Source: Cocos nucifera (lineage: Eukaryota > Streptophyta > Magnoliopsida > Arecales > Arecaceae). From it: a stretch of DNA of 64,000 nucleotides. Location: the NCBI GenBank assembly GCA_006176705.1, contig QRFJ01000057.1, forward strand, positions 525,712 to 589,711, given 5' to 3'. Shown here piece after piece: positions 39,607 to 51,555 of this stretch. Positions within the stretch are counted from its first letter, which is position 1; each line of letters opens with the position of its first letter. The position numbers and the translations under genes are program-made. The notes under the pieces are model-generated. The model ran no database searches, had not been told where the DNA came from, and worked only from the letters and a program-made list of their open reading frames with translations.

Positions 39607-39731
39607 TATGTACGAACTTTGGCGAAGCGGTAGATGCAGCGCTCTACCAAGAAGCAGACGGCGACCATGGCGGTGGTGACGGTAGCCACTGACCACGTCG
39701 GGGTCTCCGCCAGAGACCGTCCTTCCCCCAT
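21148..39731 (-). CDS. MLO: MLO family seven-transmembrane protein, complete 15-exon gene
   Basis: Exons: 39618-39731, 39455-39512, 39124-39338, 38929-39045, 38783-38843, 37346-37437, 36022-36096, 34214-34299, 33221-33270, 33087-33127, 32809-32979, 32689-32724, 31482-31549, 24243-24303 and 21148-21411. Phases all match and give 502 residues, a normal MLO length. MLO proteins are plant membrane proteins with seven helices and a cytosolic calmodulin-binding tail; members act in powdery mildew susceptibility, root thigmomorphogenesis and pollen tube or synergid signalling, several as calcium channels. Seen: MGEGRSLAETPTWSVATVTT, KIREELMLLGLISL, HEPFVSFEGLEQLHRFVF, IYSWRKWE, TSHPWSKNKFLIWM, PPSYDFHKYMVRSMEDEF, VGTKLQHVVAQLA, PRDDLFWFGKP and WCSYSTLPLNVIITQ. 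The tail has a basic amphipathic segment around Trp436 (SLHSWCRRVKVKSKRE), the likely calmodulin site. The intron 24304-31481 carries a 6.2-kb retrotransposon in the opposite orientation, yet the reading frame is intact. The MLO clade is not certain. Confidence 0.95.
23275..23925. repeat. GC-rich repeat-like segment in the last MLO intron
   Basis: A sharp GC-rich block inside AT-rich intron DNA. Its left border has CCGTTCCGAACCGAACGG and GTACCGAACCGGACCG, and its right border has ATCCGGTATGGAACCGTACC, so both ends carry related GGTACCG-type words. Inside, CGGTTTGCCGGCTTCA occurs twice (near 23597 and 23635). It has long open frames on both strands but no protein family that I recognise. It is likely an inserted repeat. 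Confidence 0.45.
23974..24122 (-). mobile_element. SINE-like element in the last MLO intron
   Basis: On the minus strand it runs CCTTGGCGCAACAGTAAGG, then TATGGAAACAGTCTCT, then GATAAGGCTGTGTATA, then CGACCCTTCTCAGATCCTGC and ends CTCGTGCACTAGCCCC. This is the order seen in a common tRNA-derived plant SINE type and in the copy at 16119-16274. The copy ends about 120 bp from MLO exon 14. Confidence 0.65.
25028..25920 (+). repeat. Left LTR, truncated by the assembly gap
   Basis: It aligns along its whole visible length with the right LTR, with scattered substitutions. It has one extra 18-bp CCGGCCGAACTCCTTCGG unit near 25136-25170 that is missing from the right LTR. The sequence stops at GAGCCACCCCC, about 75 bp before the expected end. 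Confidence 0.92.
25780..25785 (+). promoter_or_regulatory. TATA box of the left LTR
   Basis: CGCCTATAAAGAGGACC in the right third of the LTR has a counterpart at 30975-30980. It is a plausible U3 promoter TATA box. Transcription from it would run antisense to MLO. Confidence 0.6.
25921..26898. other. Assembly gap (978 N)
   Basis: An uninterrupted N run. By position it replaces the end of the left LTR, the primer binding site, gag, protease, reverse transcriptase and first RNase H. These normally need several kilobases, so the N count is probably not the real length unless the element is internally deleted. Confidence 0.99.
26899..28782 (+). pseudogene. Retrotransposon pol remnant: RNase H and integrase
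   Basis: After the gap the frame reads a linker (QILADFV) and an RNase H domain with HVDGSS, NETEYEAL and VYSDSQLV, then integrase. The integrase has an HHCC finger (HEGLCGSH and CDRC), catalytic-core segments with WGMDIL, TIDNG and EEAEVTNR, and a C-terminal part with NWKGPYEV ending at the stop 28780-28782. Lesions: TGA at 27146-27148, a frameshift near 27430, TAG at 27529-27531 and TAG at 27799-27801. The longest intact piece is 27820-28782. No chromodomain was recognised. Function in this copy is lost. Confidence 0.9.
28932..30110 (+). repeat. Tandem array of 36-43 bp units made of two short inverted repeats
   Basis: Some 25-30 degenerate units lie between integrase and the right LTR. 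The clearest right-hand units combine GGAGAT-AAG-ATCTCC with CCGAGG-CAA-CCTCGG and a CTGCAG palindrome. Left-hand units are longer, with GAGCGACCGAGTCAACCTCGG in place of the shorter second arm. Each unit can form small hairpins. The array is noncoding: chance ORFs here are only repeats of its own periodicity. Confidence 0.88.
30225..30240 (+). other. Polypurine tract of the retrotransposon
   Basis: A purine-rich GGAAAGTGGGGAGACTAT lies directly against the TG start of the right LTR, where the plus-strand primer is expected. Confidence 0.75.
30241..31207 (+). repeat. Right LTR, complete, 967 bp
   Basis: Begins TGTTGGGGATAAACC and ends CACCAACA. The TATA box is at 30975-30980 (CGCCTATAAAGAGGACC). 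The left third contains several CCGAACTCCTTCGG-type inverted repeats. Related by eye to the solo LTR at 57994-58898. Confidence 0.93.
38114..38521 (+). mobile_element. TRIM-like miniature LTR element in an MLO intron
   Basis: Two direct terminal repeats, about 38114-38249 and 38412-38521, share TGAGGACCTATGCAGA, TATTTAGTCC and AATCCAAATAATA. Immediately after the left repeat is TGGTATCAAAG (38251-38261), the usual plant primer-binding word complementary to initiator tRNA-Met. Before the right repeat is the purine run AAGGGAAAA. It is about 0.4 kb with no coding capacity, which fits a terminal-repeat retrotransposon in miniature. I found no clear target duplication. Confidence 0.78.
39575..39601 (+). 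repeat. GA microsatellite in MLO intron 1
   Basis: A perfect GA run fills about a quarter of the 105-bp first MLO intron. On the gene strand it is a CT tract just upstream of the exon 1 donor side of the intron. Confidence 0.9.
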
Positions 39732-42700
39732 GCCTCCTCCTCCTCCTCCTTCCAGACAGAGAAATGGCAGAAGAACAGAAGGGTGCCATTTGGGAGGAGC
39801 ACGAGGCGGTGGGCGGGAGAAGCGAGGAATTTTTTAATCTTTCGCCGATTTCGCACGCTTTTCCGATCACATTGGAGATCCAACGTTCTTCTTGATCTGG
39901 GGGAGTATGCTTACGGGGGAGATCTTTCCTTCTTGAACTGGGGAAGTATACTTAACGTGAGAGCACATGGAGGTGATAAAATGTTGGGGGAAATGGGAAG
40001 GGGGTGGGACCAAGGAGGGGAACCACGTATCTTGCAGCAGCTACTGGAACAATTGACCCATCACCCAAAACCACCCAAAAAAATACCAAAACAATCTGGG
40101 TTGGTATGACCTTTTTTTTTTTTTTTTTTTTGCCTCGCTTTTTCAAATAAAATGCATTGGAGTCTTATTTAGAAACTAGATATTTTATTTGTCAATAGCC
40201 AATGATTCTTCCAAGATTCATGCTCCTGGGACTATCACCACATAGTCAATTTTGATAGAAAATGTGGAGTTCACCATGATAAACCCAATAATTTAAAATT
40301 TTCAAGATTTAAAACAATATGCTTATAACCCTTTTTGCTAGCTAGTAAAATAGATGATAATTCGCAAACAATAATATTAACCATAACTTTAACCTAGAGC
40401 CTGATCTAACTGATTAGAGGACTTACATTATGATAAAATATACAGGTTAAAATAAATTTATCACTAAATTCAGCTATAAATCTCCACAAATCTTTCACCC
40501 AAAATGGTGGTATCTAACCAAGCATCATATAATCTCAATTGTAGATACTGAAATGATCTTTCTAATTTGCCTAAGATCTTTGAAATTTGATGCGTATGAT
40601 ATGCAACAAGTTTGGACCATATAATTTGTCAGATCTTAAAAATTTTGGTATGCGACCAAATCTTTTCTATTTTTCTGTGAGAATTATACACAACTTTCCA
40701 AGAAAACTATCGGCCTAACATTTGGGACTTGGATCATGCATATCCTGCAAGCCAACAGAACACTAAATCATACAGCCAAAGCGAAGGTTCCTGTAGCTCT
40801 CTGTATGCACCCACAAAGCTTCATCTGTGCCCAAACATCTATAGAAACAATTAAGACAAAATTCCCAACAACTACTCTTTTAGCTTGCTTTTGAATTGTA
40901 CTATCCTAACGTTAGGTCCATTAGCATGAATACTTGCCATGCTTGAAGAAATGATTTTTTCCCCCATTTTTCTTATAATAAGCCATTGTGATGAAATTAA
41001 ACATCCAAGACAACAAGTCCACTTTGTTAAATCTAGAAAGAGCTTCTTTAAAATCTTTCACATGTTTGTACTCAGTCGTTAAGATTTTCTTTCTAACCAA
41101 AATGCCCCCCTACCAAAAGCTACAATGGTCAATTATTGAACACCTTGAGCGATTAAAGAGCTAATGGCAAAATGTTATAATTTTCTCTGTCCTAGAAGGT
41201 TAGCTACCAACTAAAAGGATTTAAAACAATATATTTCGATTTACCAATTGGACTAGAAGCCCCATGGGTTAGGTTTTTATCCAAAACCTCGAGCTCCCGT
41301 TGGGTTAGCTAGCAAACCTCATCGGCATGGCTAAAATTTTCTCAACTCAACAATAGTTGGCAATTAGCGGCTTGGATTGAATCAATCTTATATGTCAAGG
41401 CTTGTAAGATTTGATCCAAATTCAATCCAACCAACCAATGAGAAGTTAGGGATACTCGAGTCAAGCTTGACTCGCAGATAGCCGGCCAATCTCCAACAAC
41501 CCATCAACTACCTAATTTTAATTGGACAAGGTTTTTTTATAGCCTTTGGATCATTTGTGCAACAACCCATCTCTCTTTTAGTTTTAAGTCATCAGATCAA
41601 TAGTCTTGCTTGCTCATATAATCAAGGAGCTCCCTCTTGGCTAAGATGCTAGGAACCTGTCTAATGGACGAGACATTGGGTGAAGGTCTAGTTTATTGCT
41701 GGCCTGGGCCATTAGTGCACCCCCACTGCCTCTTCTATGAGAAGGTTCTAAAGAGAAATTGGTTTCCTAATCCAACTTGAAGGTTTCATTCATCGGAAGC
41801 AAGATTAAAAAGAAAAGAAAAAAAAGACAAAGAGGGAAGAGATGTGCTCCTCCAGTTCTCCTACTTTCTTTTTTCGATTGGTAACCAGTGAAAGATTAGG
41901 GTTTGCATCTAATTGTACGAGATGCAAAAATAATTATTTTGTGTTTTACTTTTGATGCATCACACCGTCAGGTTACGAATTCTCAATGGTGCAGCCGAGG
42001 AAAGGCGATCAGAAAAGCACGTGCTCATTTGTCCCACACCTTGCCACCACTTTAGAGCGAGAAAAGTAGCCAGATTCCCCATCTGTGCCCCCATTGACCA
42101 AGCCAAGAAGGTACGAGACATGACCACATGCCTCGGCCCCTAACCCAATGGTCTATTCCAGTTTCTTTCTAATCCTGATAAGGCCTTGGTTATGCACCCA
42201 TGAGACATTTGCCTATCTTCTTCCTGCTGAATTAAATCTTGGATGAAATCTAGTGGGGACGTCTTCATCAAAAAGAATTCCTCCTCAGTTTCTGTCAAGA
42301 TAAAGAGGAACACATTGCAAGTAGTAGGGTTATGAATGCAAGTATTTTGTCCCCACTCTGGAATTGTAGCCATACTGCTAAATCTCTAATAAGTGTTCAC
42401 CTTAGGTTTGTGTCCGCCTTGCACGCTATGTACATTTAGTTGCCTCATTGGAGCCGAACTATTCAACCATGGCCAAAGGCAATTTATGATGATGAAGAAT
42501 GGTGGCAAACTAACAACTTAAGTTAGCAAGCACATTGAGCCAATCAGCCCCGGTTACATGGATAAGTAAATCACTAGGAAGCATATCAACTAGAGCTAAT
42601 CGTAGGCCCTACCTGATTACAGAAAATGTCAAATTTTAAATAATTCGGCTCAAAGACCAATTAAAACTGAATATAAAATTTTGTAGGATATTAAGTGGGT

Positions 42701-45293
42701 AGTATATACTTTCACTTAGGCCGATTAATCTCCTACCATGTCTTAAATTGATTGGCATTTGGATCTTGGTAAGAAGCAAGGAGTCTTGGGCCCAATAAGT
42801 TACGCACATGAGCGCACAAAGGGACGGAATAGAAGATTTTGGAGAAAAAATAGAAAATTGTGGTCGCCCCGTTGCAACTAGTGTGGCATATTGTATTTAA
42901 AGACACAAGGTTGCATAAGGATATAGATAGAAAGTTTGATCTAAATAATTTTAGTTTAAACTACAAATTTCAAATATAATAGATACGGTGATTATATTTA
43001 AATATACGTCTGAGGGAAGATGGTTGCATGATTGATGTTTGAAATTTAAATTCAAATCTAAAATGCACTAATCATGTCGCATGTCTCGTGATTGAGGTTG
43101 GCATAAATCAAATCTAACATCACAAAGAACCACATATGATCGTCTTCATCGACCAACTTGAAGGTGAAAGATCAAATGGAACCACCATTTCCCTAACAAT
43201 AGCTTCCAAATGATGGAATGAGATTTTTCTCCCTGCTTTGGATTCAAAAGCAGCAGGGGAGACGGCCTTGATGAGATTTGGCCCACGTCAACAAAAGCTT
43301 GATGCATGTCCAGGGGGCAGAGAAAGTGCCCTCAAAGGATGGATGAGGGGGCCGCTCTCATGTTCGGACGCATCTGGCTGCCCACAAGTTGTTATAGAGA
43401 CGGAACGTAAAAAGCTGTTAAAGATGACATCAAACATTTCAAGTAGCATCCTCACCAAAAAAAAAAAAAAAATTCAAGTAGTATAACATAAGGATTATTG
43501 ATCAAACTGGGACCTCTCCTTATGATTTTTAGAAGTCCTACATTTCTCATGCACCCGCACTGGGGGATTGGGGTGGGAGAAGCCAACGGGAATGTAAGAA
43601 CGACTCGTGCTTTATCACCAACAATGTGAGTGGTGGGGAAGTTCTTATCCAATCCCTGCCGGAATATGCGCCGGTCCTCTACAAGGACAAGCTGCAAACT
43701 TTAAGATCGAGAGGTATCAAAAAGAGACTGAGAGGTTGAAGGACATGAAAACATTTTTAAGTACTGCACTGAGAAACACGGGGTCACGCCTCACAAAACA
43801 AGGATCTGACCGTTGTTTTCTTGAGAAAAAAAAAAAAAAAGGAGAGCCCGTCCCTCCTGTAAGGCTTCGGAGGCCAGATAAATATAGAACCGAACTGAAA
43901 AACGGTCAATATAAATCGCAAATGGATGTACAAAAAAAATTCAAAACTAGTACCATATCTCCTAATTTAGAATCTTTCGATGCCTAAATCGGGATTTTAA
44001 AAGTAGATGGTGAAAAGTAAAAAATTAGAAGATAAAAAAATAATTATGAGTAAAGAGAATGAAGATCCAACTTCCAGCAATGATGGAGTTGAGATTTTGT
44101 CCATCTTTTCTTCTTGTAGAGGATAACTTATTCCTCTATTTATAAAGAATATTTACTCAAATCATTAAAAATATGTTAGTCTATTTATTTATTATAAGAA
44201 AATGGCGAGCTATGTGATGATCATAGGTTATTTAGTTATAGCATAACTAAAAGATAGCTATAACATAATTGAAAAATCTTCTTAATGGAGATTGAATATT
44301 ATATTAGCACGATGATATAAAATCAATATGAGCTGAAAGCGGCGCTCATAAGCATATCGATCGTAGTCTAATCTTAGCTTAAATTAGTATTGACGGACAG
44401 ATCGATCATAATCTAATCTCGGCTTAAATCATCTGCAGGATGGTCACTTGTCAGCGTCAACCATTATGATCGAGCACGAGGTAGCAACTTAACCATCACA
44501 ATATTGAGATTGATATTCGACTGATTTGAACTCAAAGTCCGTTGTAATACTTTACCATCAGAATGATAAGAGGTGGTAAGCTGGACCAACAATGCCCAAC
44601 GGCACATGGAGGTCAGAGTCCTAGCACCATTATTCTTGTCCCTCTTGGAGGTAACATTTATTGTCATGCAACCAAACAATAAAGGAACGACGATCCAATA
44701 AATAGGTGCCGGAGGGCACGCTACGTTTGCCGAGTTCTTCTGATCTCATGAGCTGGAATCGGCAAATGTATGAAGAGAACGATGGAAGTTTGTTTCCATG
44801 AACTGGCAGACCTCATGATTGAAGAAATCAGCAAAAGCTTTTATATTTCTGAAGACCGCTAGTTGTTAGATAGCACTGTTGATACAGAGAAAGAGAACAA
44901 AGAAATAAAGACAAACAAGAAGGATTCTTTTTGTTGTGTGCGTGTTGGGAAAGAATGGCATCAGAAATAAGAAAAGAAATAAATGGATGCTTCCATGGCA
45001 AAGGTTAATTTCTAGCAAAGCAATCATATAACAAGAGTAACTCCAGAGAGACCAAATGTACACAGATAATTTACAAAGTAAACAACTAACTCAGTTGACA
45101 CTCTCCAAAAAAACACAACACCAATACACTTTACATTAAACAAAATAATCAACTCAAAAATAGAAACAAGATGCAAAAATACTGGTAGAATAACGATCTT
45201 CCCAAATAACACCAATTCAAGTCTGTACCCATCTAGTGAAAAAGGTCCCTCAACAAAGGTCACTTTCCTTCTATCCCTTCTCCAGGCAACTCC
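39732..45293. other. Intergenic DNA between MLO and patellin genes
   Basis: The left end should hold the MLO promoter. No family was recognised in the remaining 5.5 kb. ORFs up to about 126 codons (43607-43987, plus) look like chance. Poly-T at about 40112-40132 and poly-A runs near 43458 and 43828 are present. The segment 43990-44720 has somewhat different composition and could be an old repeat, without clear termini. Confidence 0.5.
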
Positions 45294-47593
45294 TCAAAGG
45301 GATACAGTAGAGCTCTTGATCTTGTATCTGTAGAGGAGCTTCTTCTTTTTTGAGGTGGTATTGTCCACTGTGAGAACCACCTTGCCTGCTTCTCCATTCT
45401 TGAAGCTGTTCTTCTCCACTGGTTCATCAGTAGCAACCAATTTCCTAGCCTTCTGGACGATCACGGTGTATCCATTCTCTGAGCTCGGCACAAACTCAGC
45501 ACCGAAGGTCACATCCCATCCGAGGACTCGGAGCTCCCAAACAAGAAGGCATTTCTGCAAGGAATGGTAGTCCAAAGATCACTTTTTGAAACCATCTTGA
45601 TAAGGACATGGCGTATTATTTGATGGTTTAGAAGCAAAATCATTAGACGAATTGCGAGAGGAACGAGCTCTGCACCTCATTAACTGGTATCTGTATGAGT
45701 TGCTTCGTCGAAGGCTTGATGGTGATCTCAGTGACCGCATCAGCAGCAGTGAAATCGGGATCGTTCTCCTTGCTCAGACCTCCATACTGTACTGGAACTT
45801 GCTCAGGAGCAATGTATCTGAATGAATCAAACAAGAGAATATGAAAAAAATAAATAAAATAAAATAAAATAAAAACTCTCAAAATTTATTGCCTGAAATT
45901 AATGACTTAAAAATGTAGAAGAAGTTGGCAGATCTCCACTGACTTGAAAAGCGTCTCAGCTGTTTTGGATGGCCCAGCAAAAACAAACTTGCTCTTGCTC
46001 CTCTGGGTGAAGAAAGGGCTGATCATTCGATTGAAAGCAAGATACCACCATGGAACATTGATGAATATCTAACAAATAAAGGTCCAAACATGTTATTACT
46101 TTTTAACAATCAGATGATAAAAACGCAACCTTTCTGTAAGCAAATTTCTTTAAAGAAGAAACAATAAAAACTAAAGAAAAAATTCTTTAAGGACCAAAGG
46201 CCAAAAGATAACAAGACAGAACGCAATCTAACTTGCTTTCATTGATCCAAGGCCAGACCGACAAACTCTAATTTATGAAACGATTATTCCCTTCTGGGTA
46301 AAAATTATATTGGAATTCAAACCTTATATTGGTTGGTTCTAATCAAAAGTCCAACTTGATTAAAACCAATGCTAAATTATAAATTTAAAAAAAAAAAGGG
46401 GAAACAGAGAAATAGCGGACATAAAAATCTAAACTTTTTTCTATTTCAAACACAACACAAATGATGACTTCACAAGCAAGTCACAAAATCACAGAGATAT
46501 ATTGAATGAGACAGGGAATTATTGATTGATTCAAATATACCTGCTTAGCGGCAAACTCAGGGTAATTATCTTGGAGCAGGGTGAGGGCCTGGCGAAGCTC
46601 GCGCTTCATGGGGCCGATCGAATTCTTGAGATCAGTGACCTGAACCATGGTGGAGACACCACCAGGACGGAAGTCGAGCAGCTGGCGGATGCCCTTCTCG
46701 AGGTACTGGATCCTCCACCGGAGGAACCTCTGCCTCTTCTCCTCGTCGGCGAAGGCCATGGCGTAGAGCTCCTTGTTCTGGAACTCCCCGTAGACGTTGT
46801 AGCACACCGGGTGGCCATCTTTGTCGGTGCCGTGCATGAAGACCACCTTTTCCATCTCCGGGATTGCGAGGTCCTCCTCGACGAGCGCCTCGATGCCGAA
46901 CTCCTTCCTCCAAATCAAGGCATTGTTCAGCATCGCCATGGCTTCTTTGACCTTGAAGTCCCGGGCTTGGAGGAATTTGATGAGGACAGCTTCGCTCCTC
47001 TCGTCACCAAGGAGCGGGATCCCCCAGATCTGCACCTCCTCCGGCAGCTGCGCCGCCGCGGCCGGCGGAGGTGCAGGGGTCTTCTCCTCCTCCGGCGCCG
47101 CCGGAGGCGCCCTCTCGGAGGGTGACAGGCCTTCTCCGACGGTCACTTCAATGGCTTCTACTGTCTGGGCGCCATCCTTCTCCACGACGGCCTTCTCCGA
47201 CGGCGGCGGAGGGACGTCCCCTGGTGGGGCCGGCTCCTCTATCGCCGGCGCCGGGGGAAGGGGTTCTTCAGGCTTAGCCTCCTCCTCCGCCGCCGGTGGC
47301 GATGGCGGTGGAGGGGAGAACTCGTGGTTGGCGAGGGCAGCTTGGACGAGCTGCTTGAGCTCGTCGAGAACCTTCTTCTCGGGGTCTTCGAGGACGGCGA
47401 CGAGGTTGCTCTCCTCCTTGAAGGTGACGGCACGGACGACGGCGGTCAAGGACGGCGCCTCCTCTCCCTCAGGGGCCGGCGGCGGCGGCGGCAGTTCCTT
47501 CACCACCTCCTTCTCCTCCGTCGCCGCCGCTCCCCCGGCGACGACGACCTCCTGGGCCGCCTCCGATGCCTTGGTCTGGGCCTCCACGGCCAT
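45294..47593 (-). CDS. PATL: Patellin, Sec14-GOLD phosphoinositide-binding protein
   Basis: Four exons join in phase: 46541-47593, 45944-46068, 45676-45817 and 45294-45554, giving 526 residues. Patellins bind phosphoinositides at the cell plate and plasma membrane and work in membrane trafficking and cytokinesis. Seen in order: an acidic Pro/Glu/Ala-rich N-terminal half (residues 1-185, PPPPP runs); a CRAL-TRIO N and Sec14 lipid-binding domain (about 188-410) with IWGIPLLGDERSE, LIKFLQARDFKVKEA, GHPVCYNVYGEF, INVPWWYLAFNRMISPFF and APEQVPVQYGGL; and a C-terminal GOLD domain (about 420-526) with WELRVLGWDVTFGAEFVP, SFKNGEAGKVVLTVDN and a Lys-rich KKKKLLYRYK. Exon 1 is very GC-rich, so long spurious frames occur on its other strand. 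The exon 2 donor is CAA/GTCAGT. The exact PATL number is not resolved. Confidence 0.95.
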
Positions 47594-47676
47594 TGCTTTG
47601 GGCGTCGAGAAAATGCTAAGAGAGAGAAAGAGAGAAGAGAGAGAGAGAGTTATAGGCTTTGAGGGTGAGTGGGAGA

Positions 47677-47689
47677 TATTTATATATAG
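47677..47689 (-). promoter_or_regulatory. Likely TATA box of the patellin gene
   Basis: On the minus strand CTATATATAAATATC lies about 85-95 bp upstream of the ATG, followed by a leader of CT-rich repeats (47615-47652). Spacing suits a transcription start near 47650. Confidence 0.55.
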
Positions 47690-49144
47690 AGAGAGAGAGA
47701 CCAGACTGTCAGGCTTCCTTGGCCAGCTTTGGACTGCTCAGGCGGGACCCGCTGGAGGAGGAACCCACCATTTTTGCTTTTTTCTGGTAATTTCCAAAAG
47801 AAAATTTAATTAAAAATTGTTGCTGGGTAGCCTAACTCTTGTAATTATCATTTAGATTAATCAATTAAATCTAATCAACAAAAGGAGCCAACAGCAATGT
47901 TTCATTCATGGAGAATCTTAGCACCAGATCTCTCTTAAAACAGAGTTTTCCATGCAAGAGCAACCATCTTCTTTACTAGGTAGCTTTTTATTTGCAGGAA
48001 GGTCTATATATCCACGGTTGCATTAAGATTTGAAAGCATCATTTTTTTTCCATTTGAACATAATGCATCGCTGTACATGAGTATATTTATCAAATGATTG
48101 CAAACATGCTGTTTTTATCTAATGGAGCGTCTATATGGTAACTTTCTTTGCAATCGTCTAGAATTGATTAAGATTTGTCCATCTTGCTATTTCTGTCATT
48201 AGCCAATGGAATGGAATGAAGAATGAGCGGTTTCCTCTCCTTTCTATTCGTTAAAACAGTCAATATTTTGGACTCGTGCACACAAATTTTTAGTGAATTA
48301 AGAAAAAAGAAAAAAAGAAGTTATTTGGCTCTTGTAATTATCAAAAAAAATATTTAGCATATAAACTTCTTGTGAATTTCAAAAAAAAAAATGATAAGTA
48401 ACTTAGTCTAGTAATTACATATCAATAAAAAATATTTACAAATGAACCAGCAAATGTCAATGGGTCGCCTATGGAAAAGTTTTACGTCCATAGTTTTGCT
48501 CACAGAAGTTTCCATGCATGAGTTTGATCTGCCTTTAACGCAGCTTGGACTACATATATATATATATATATATAACACTATCCATCCATTCACACACTGA
48601 ACGATCTCATGAGAATATTAGTTTCCCAACTGCGACTCAGCAGTTCAATGTTTTTATCATCAGCCAACAGAAATGAGAGAAGGATCGATGGACGGTTCGG
48701 CTTGTTTCATAAAGAAGGTTGGCTTTTGCAAGCTTGCGTGAGGAAAAGTGGTGCCCCATGGCAACATAAGAAGAGAAGGCCTTGCTCTTACGCTTCTATA
48801 TTTCTCATGCGATGTACGAGAACTACAATGATGTAATATATGTTTAGCTTCCTTTTTTGCTGCTTCCAGGTTGGTGGTCGTGACAGAGACTGGAGGATGG
48901 ACGGCGTGAGGAAACTGCAAAGTGGGCAGAGACCGGACTCTAGAAAGCGTCGAGGAGAACAAGCCCACAGGATATCTTCGCGCCGGATTTGGAATAGTTG
49001 GCACACGGTAGTACTCTGGACGCTCGAGCTTAGCCGTCGTGGTAATTACTGTGTCCTTTTTTGGATTTTTTTCCTTCTCGTTCTTTCCTTTCATGCCGCT
49101 TGCTTGGTACTTTTTTAGGCGTGGCCAGCCTTACCTGGGCATCC

Positions 49145-49316
49145 GGCACAACCTAATTCATGCAAGAATGATCCCTACTATAATGAAGAGAGAAAGAAAG
49201 CATTCACACTGTTTGCAAGGGGCATGTGGCACAACCTAATTCATTCAAGAATAATCCCTACTATAATATAATGAAGAAAGAAAGAAAGCAAGCATTCACA
49301 CCGTTTGCAAGGGCTA
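49145..49316 (+). repeat. Tandem duplication, units of about 83 and 88 bp
   Basis: Both units start GGCACAACCTAATTCAT, pass through ATCCCTACTATAAT and a GAAAGAAAG run, and end CGTTTGCAAGGG or CTGTTTGCAAGGG. The second has a few extra bases in the AAAG run. Confidence 0.85.
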
Positions 49317-51288
49317 GCTGTTGGTGAACCAAAATTTTCAGGACCGGTGCCCACCTATTCACTGTTGCGCGTTTTTACGAAAGGTAACTTTATTTTACCT
49401 TTGATAAAGCAAGCGGCACCTTTTCCAGCTTCATAACAAGCAAATCTAAATTGCATTAATTAAATTCAAGAAAAAAAATATCACACAATTACGCACGCAC
49501 ATAAACACTCTTACAGGTTTGGCTTATTATATATTTACCATCTTGAATTATTGTGTGTACTGCCCCTCATCCCTTTAAATTTTGATCAATTGATGATGTT
49601 AACAAATAACAAATTTAAGTATTATTTGATGCCGTTATCCTATACATTAGTATGTCTAAAAAAAGTTGACAAACAATTATATCCAAAAGAGCTGTATTTT
49701 TATATAAATTTTTAAAGATATTGATATGAAAGGTGATAAAATTATTATATATTTGAGATTATTATCATCATTATTATTATTGTTTATCAAACATGTAACA
49801 ACAAGAATATTCATGTAAAAATATGATAATTAGATTATCGAATATGTAAAAAAAAAAAGATTGAAGAGCAAAAATATAACAACTATGTTTGCGAATTGCA
49901 ATTGTATGCGTGCAAACAATCCAAAAAAGAGAATAATAGAAAAATATTATAGCCGTTGGTAGTATGAGGTTGGTGTACGTGGAGCATGATTTTTTTGGCG
50001 TTACACCATGTAACCTCTACGATGCCATACCAGCCATAACATACACTCTCATCATGTCAAATCCCAAGTGTGGGCTCCACGTGCAAGTGTGGGCCTCCAT
50101 GAGCCCACGCTTGTTAACGTCCACCGCCATTGTGATACGCTGGATCGAAGCCTCCAACAGCGGTGGGAGATGGCGATATTGCATGACTAATGCCAGCTTT
50201 TTTTTTTTTCTTTCTTTCTCTTTATTAAGAATAGGAGGGGGAGATTTATCCATGTTATAATAAAAATAAACTCTTTGAAATGTGCCATTTAAGAAGAATC
50301 CGAGACACCATGCAGCAAAGCAGAAGATTGGGGTTGACTCAATAGCTCTTAATTGCTCTACAATCCATGAGTTCTCTATTAATTTATTGCCATTGCAATA
50401 GCTTCCAACATGATCATAGTCTTACACTCTCATTTTATCAAATATTTTTTTAAAAATACTCTATTTCTTTATATGAAGAGTTCCCTAGGCTTGGAATAGT
50501 TGGCATTGCAGCTTCATGATCAATTACACGCCCTATACCATGCTAATTTTTAGGTGTAAAAATGTACCCCTCCTGCTGCATAGTTTGAGAAACTTTGGAA
50601 TGCAGATACTAGGATCTGCATATAGCGTTGCTTGAATTCTTAAGATCTATAATAGGTCTAGGTGCATGTGATGAAGAAAATTAATAATTATTACAAAGAA
50701 TACAGATAGTCGTACGCCTCTATCACAATTCATAGCACAAAATTATCGGAATGCTTGTATGAACTCTTCAAAAAATTATACAATCAAACCTGTATTACAT
50801 ATCACAAAAAAAAAAAAAAAAAAAGATTTCTTTTTTATAATTTTTGAAGAATTTTTATAAGATCATCAGAAATAAAAATATTTGTCACGAAAAGGTATCA
50901 ATTAGCTTAAACGGCAAGATCCTTTTTAGACCTCACTCCCATCATGCACCGTCCCCAATTTCAAGTCAGAACCAATGCAGCAGCGTTTGAATCAGAAATA
51001 AGCCAAAGGCGCACCACCCTTGGAGATATCGTGATGCCTTGCCTGCGGACGAGGCATCCTTGATCTCATGCTTCTTTTAGGACATGTAATTAAGATTATA
51101 TGAATAATTTCTTTCATGAATGATGTGGTTGTAAAGGTCGAGCACAATGATTGATATGTGGGCTCGAATTAGGGTGGATGATGATGGAGGAGACGACCGT
51201 TGAGAAATCCAAGCTGTGAAAAGTTAGAATTATTGGAATCCAACACAAAAGCTCGTATCCCTACCCATATCAACTTTCTACATGCCAA

Positions 51289-51555
51289 TCAAATAAAATT
51301 AACACTCATACAATAATGTAGTATCTCGAAATATAAGAACAAGGGCAAGTGCCACTTTACAAAAGGACCAACCGGGACATGGGATATATAGCCTCCACCC
51401 TCCAATAAGTCCTGGGCCACTCCAATACGTGGAGACAGGTGTTCATCTGCATACCTGTTTATACTATTCCACCAGCCTCGTAGAACTTTTAGCCGTTGGA
51501 GATTCCGCTGCTCATCATCAGCTGTAGTTGAAGCGTCTCGGAACAGTTTATCCAT
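51289..51555 (-). other. Unidentified protein-like open segment
   Basis: An 88-codon frame starts MDKLFRDAS and contains WWNSINRYADEHLSPRIG and DLLEGGGYISHVPVGP before a possible donor (TTT/GTAAAG). Amino acid composition looks like a real soluble protein. I do not recognise it and see no partner exons. It may be a captured or relic exon. Confidence 0.3.

Noticed and set aside
43990..44720. Possible LTR or other old insertion
   Set aside because: Composition differs slightly but no terminal repeats or target duplication could be found.
46526..47813. Long plus-strand frames of 199 and 330 codons opposite the patellin exon
   Set aside because: They mirror the GC-rich patellin exon 1 in other frames; they lack family motifs and the minus strand has a full, spliced protein.
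48660..49094. 144-codon minus-strand ORF right of patellin
   Set aside because: No recognisable motif, and overlapping ORFs on both strands suggest chance in a GC-richer patch.
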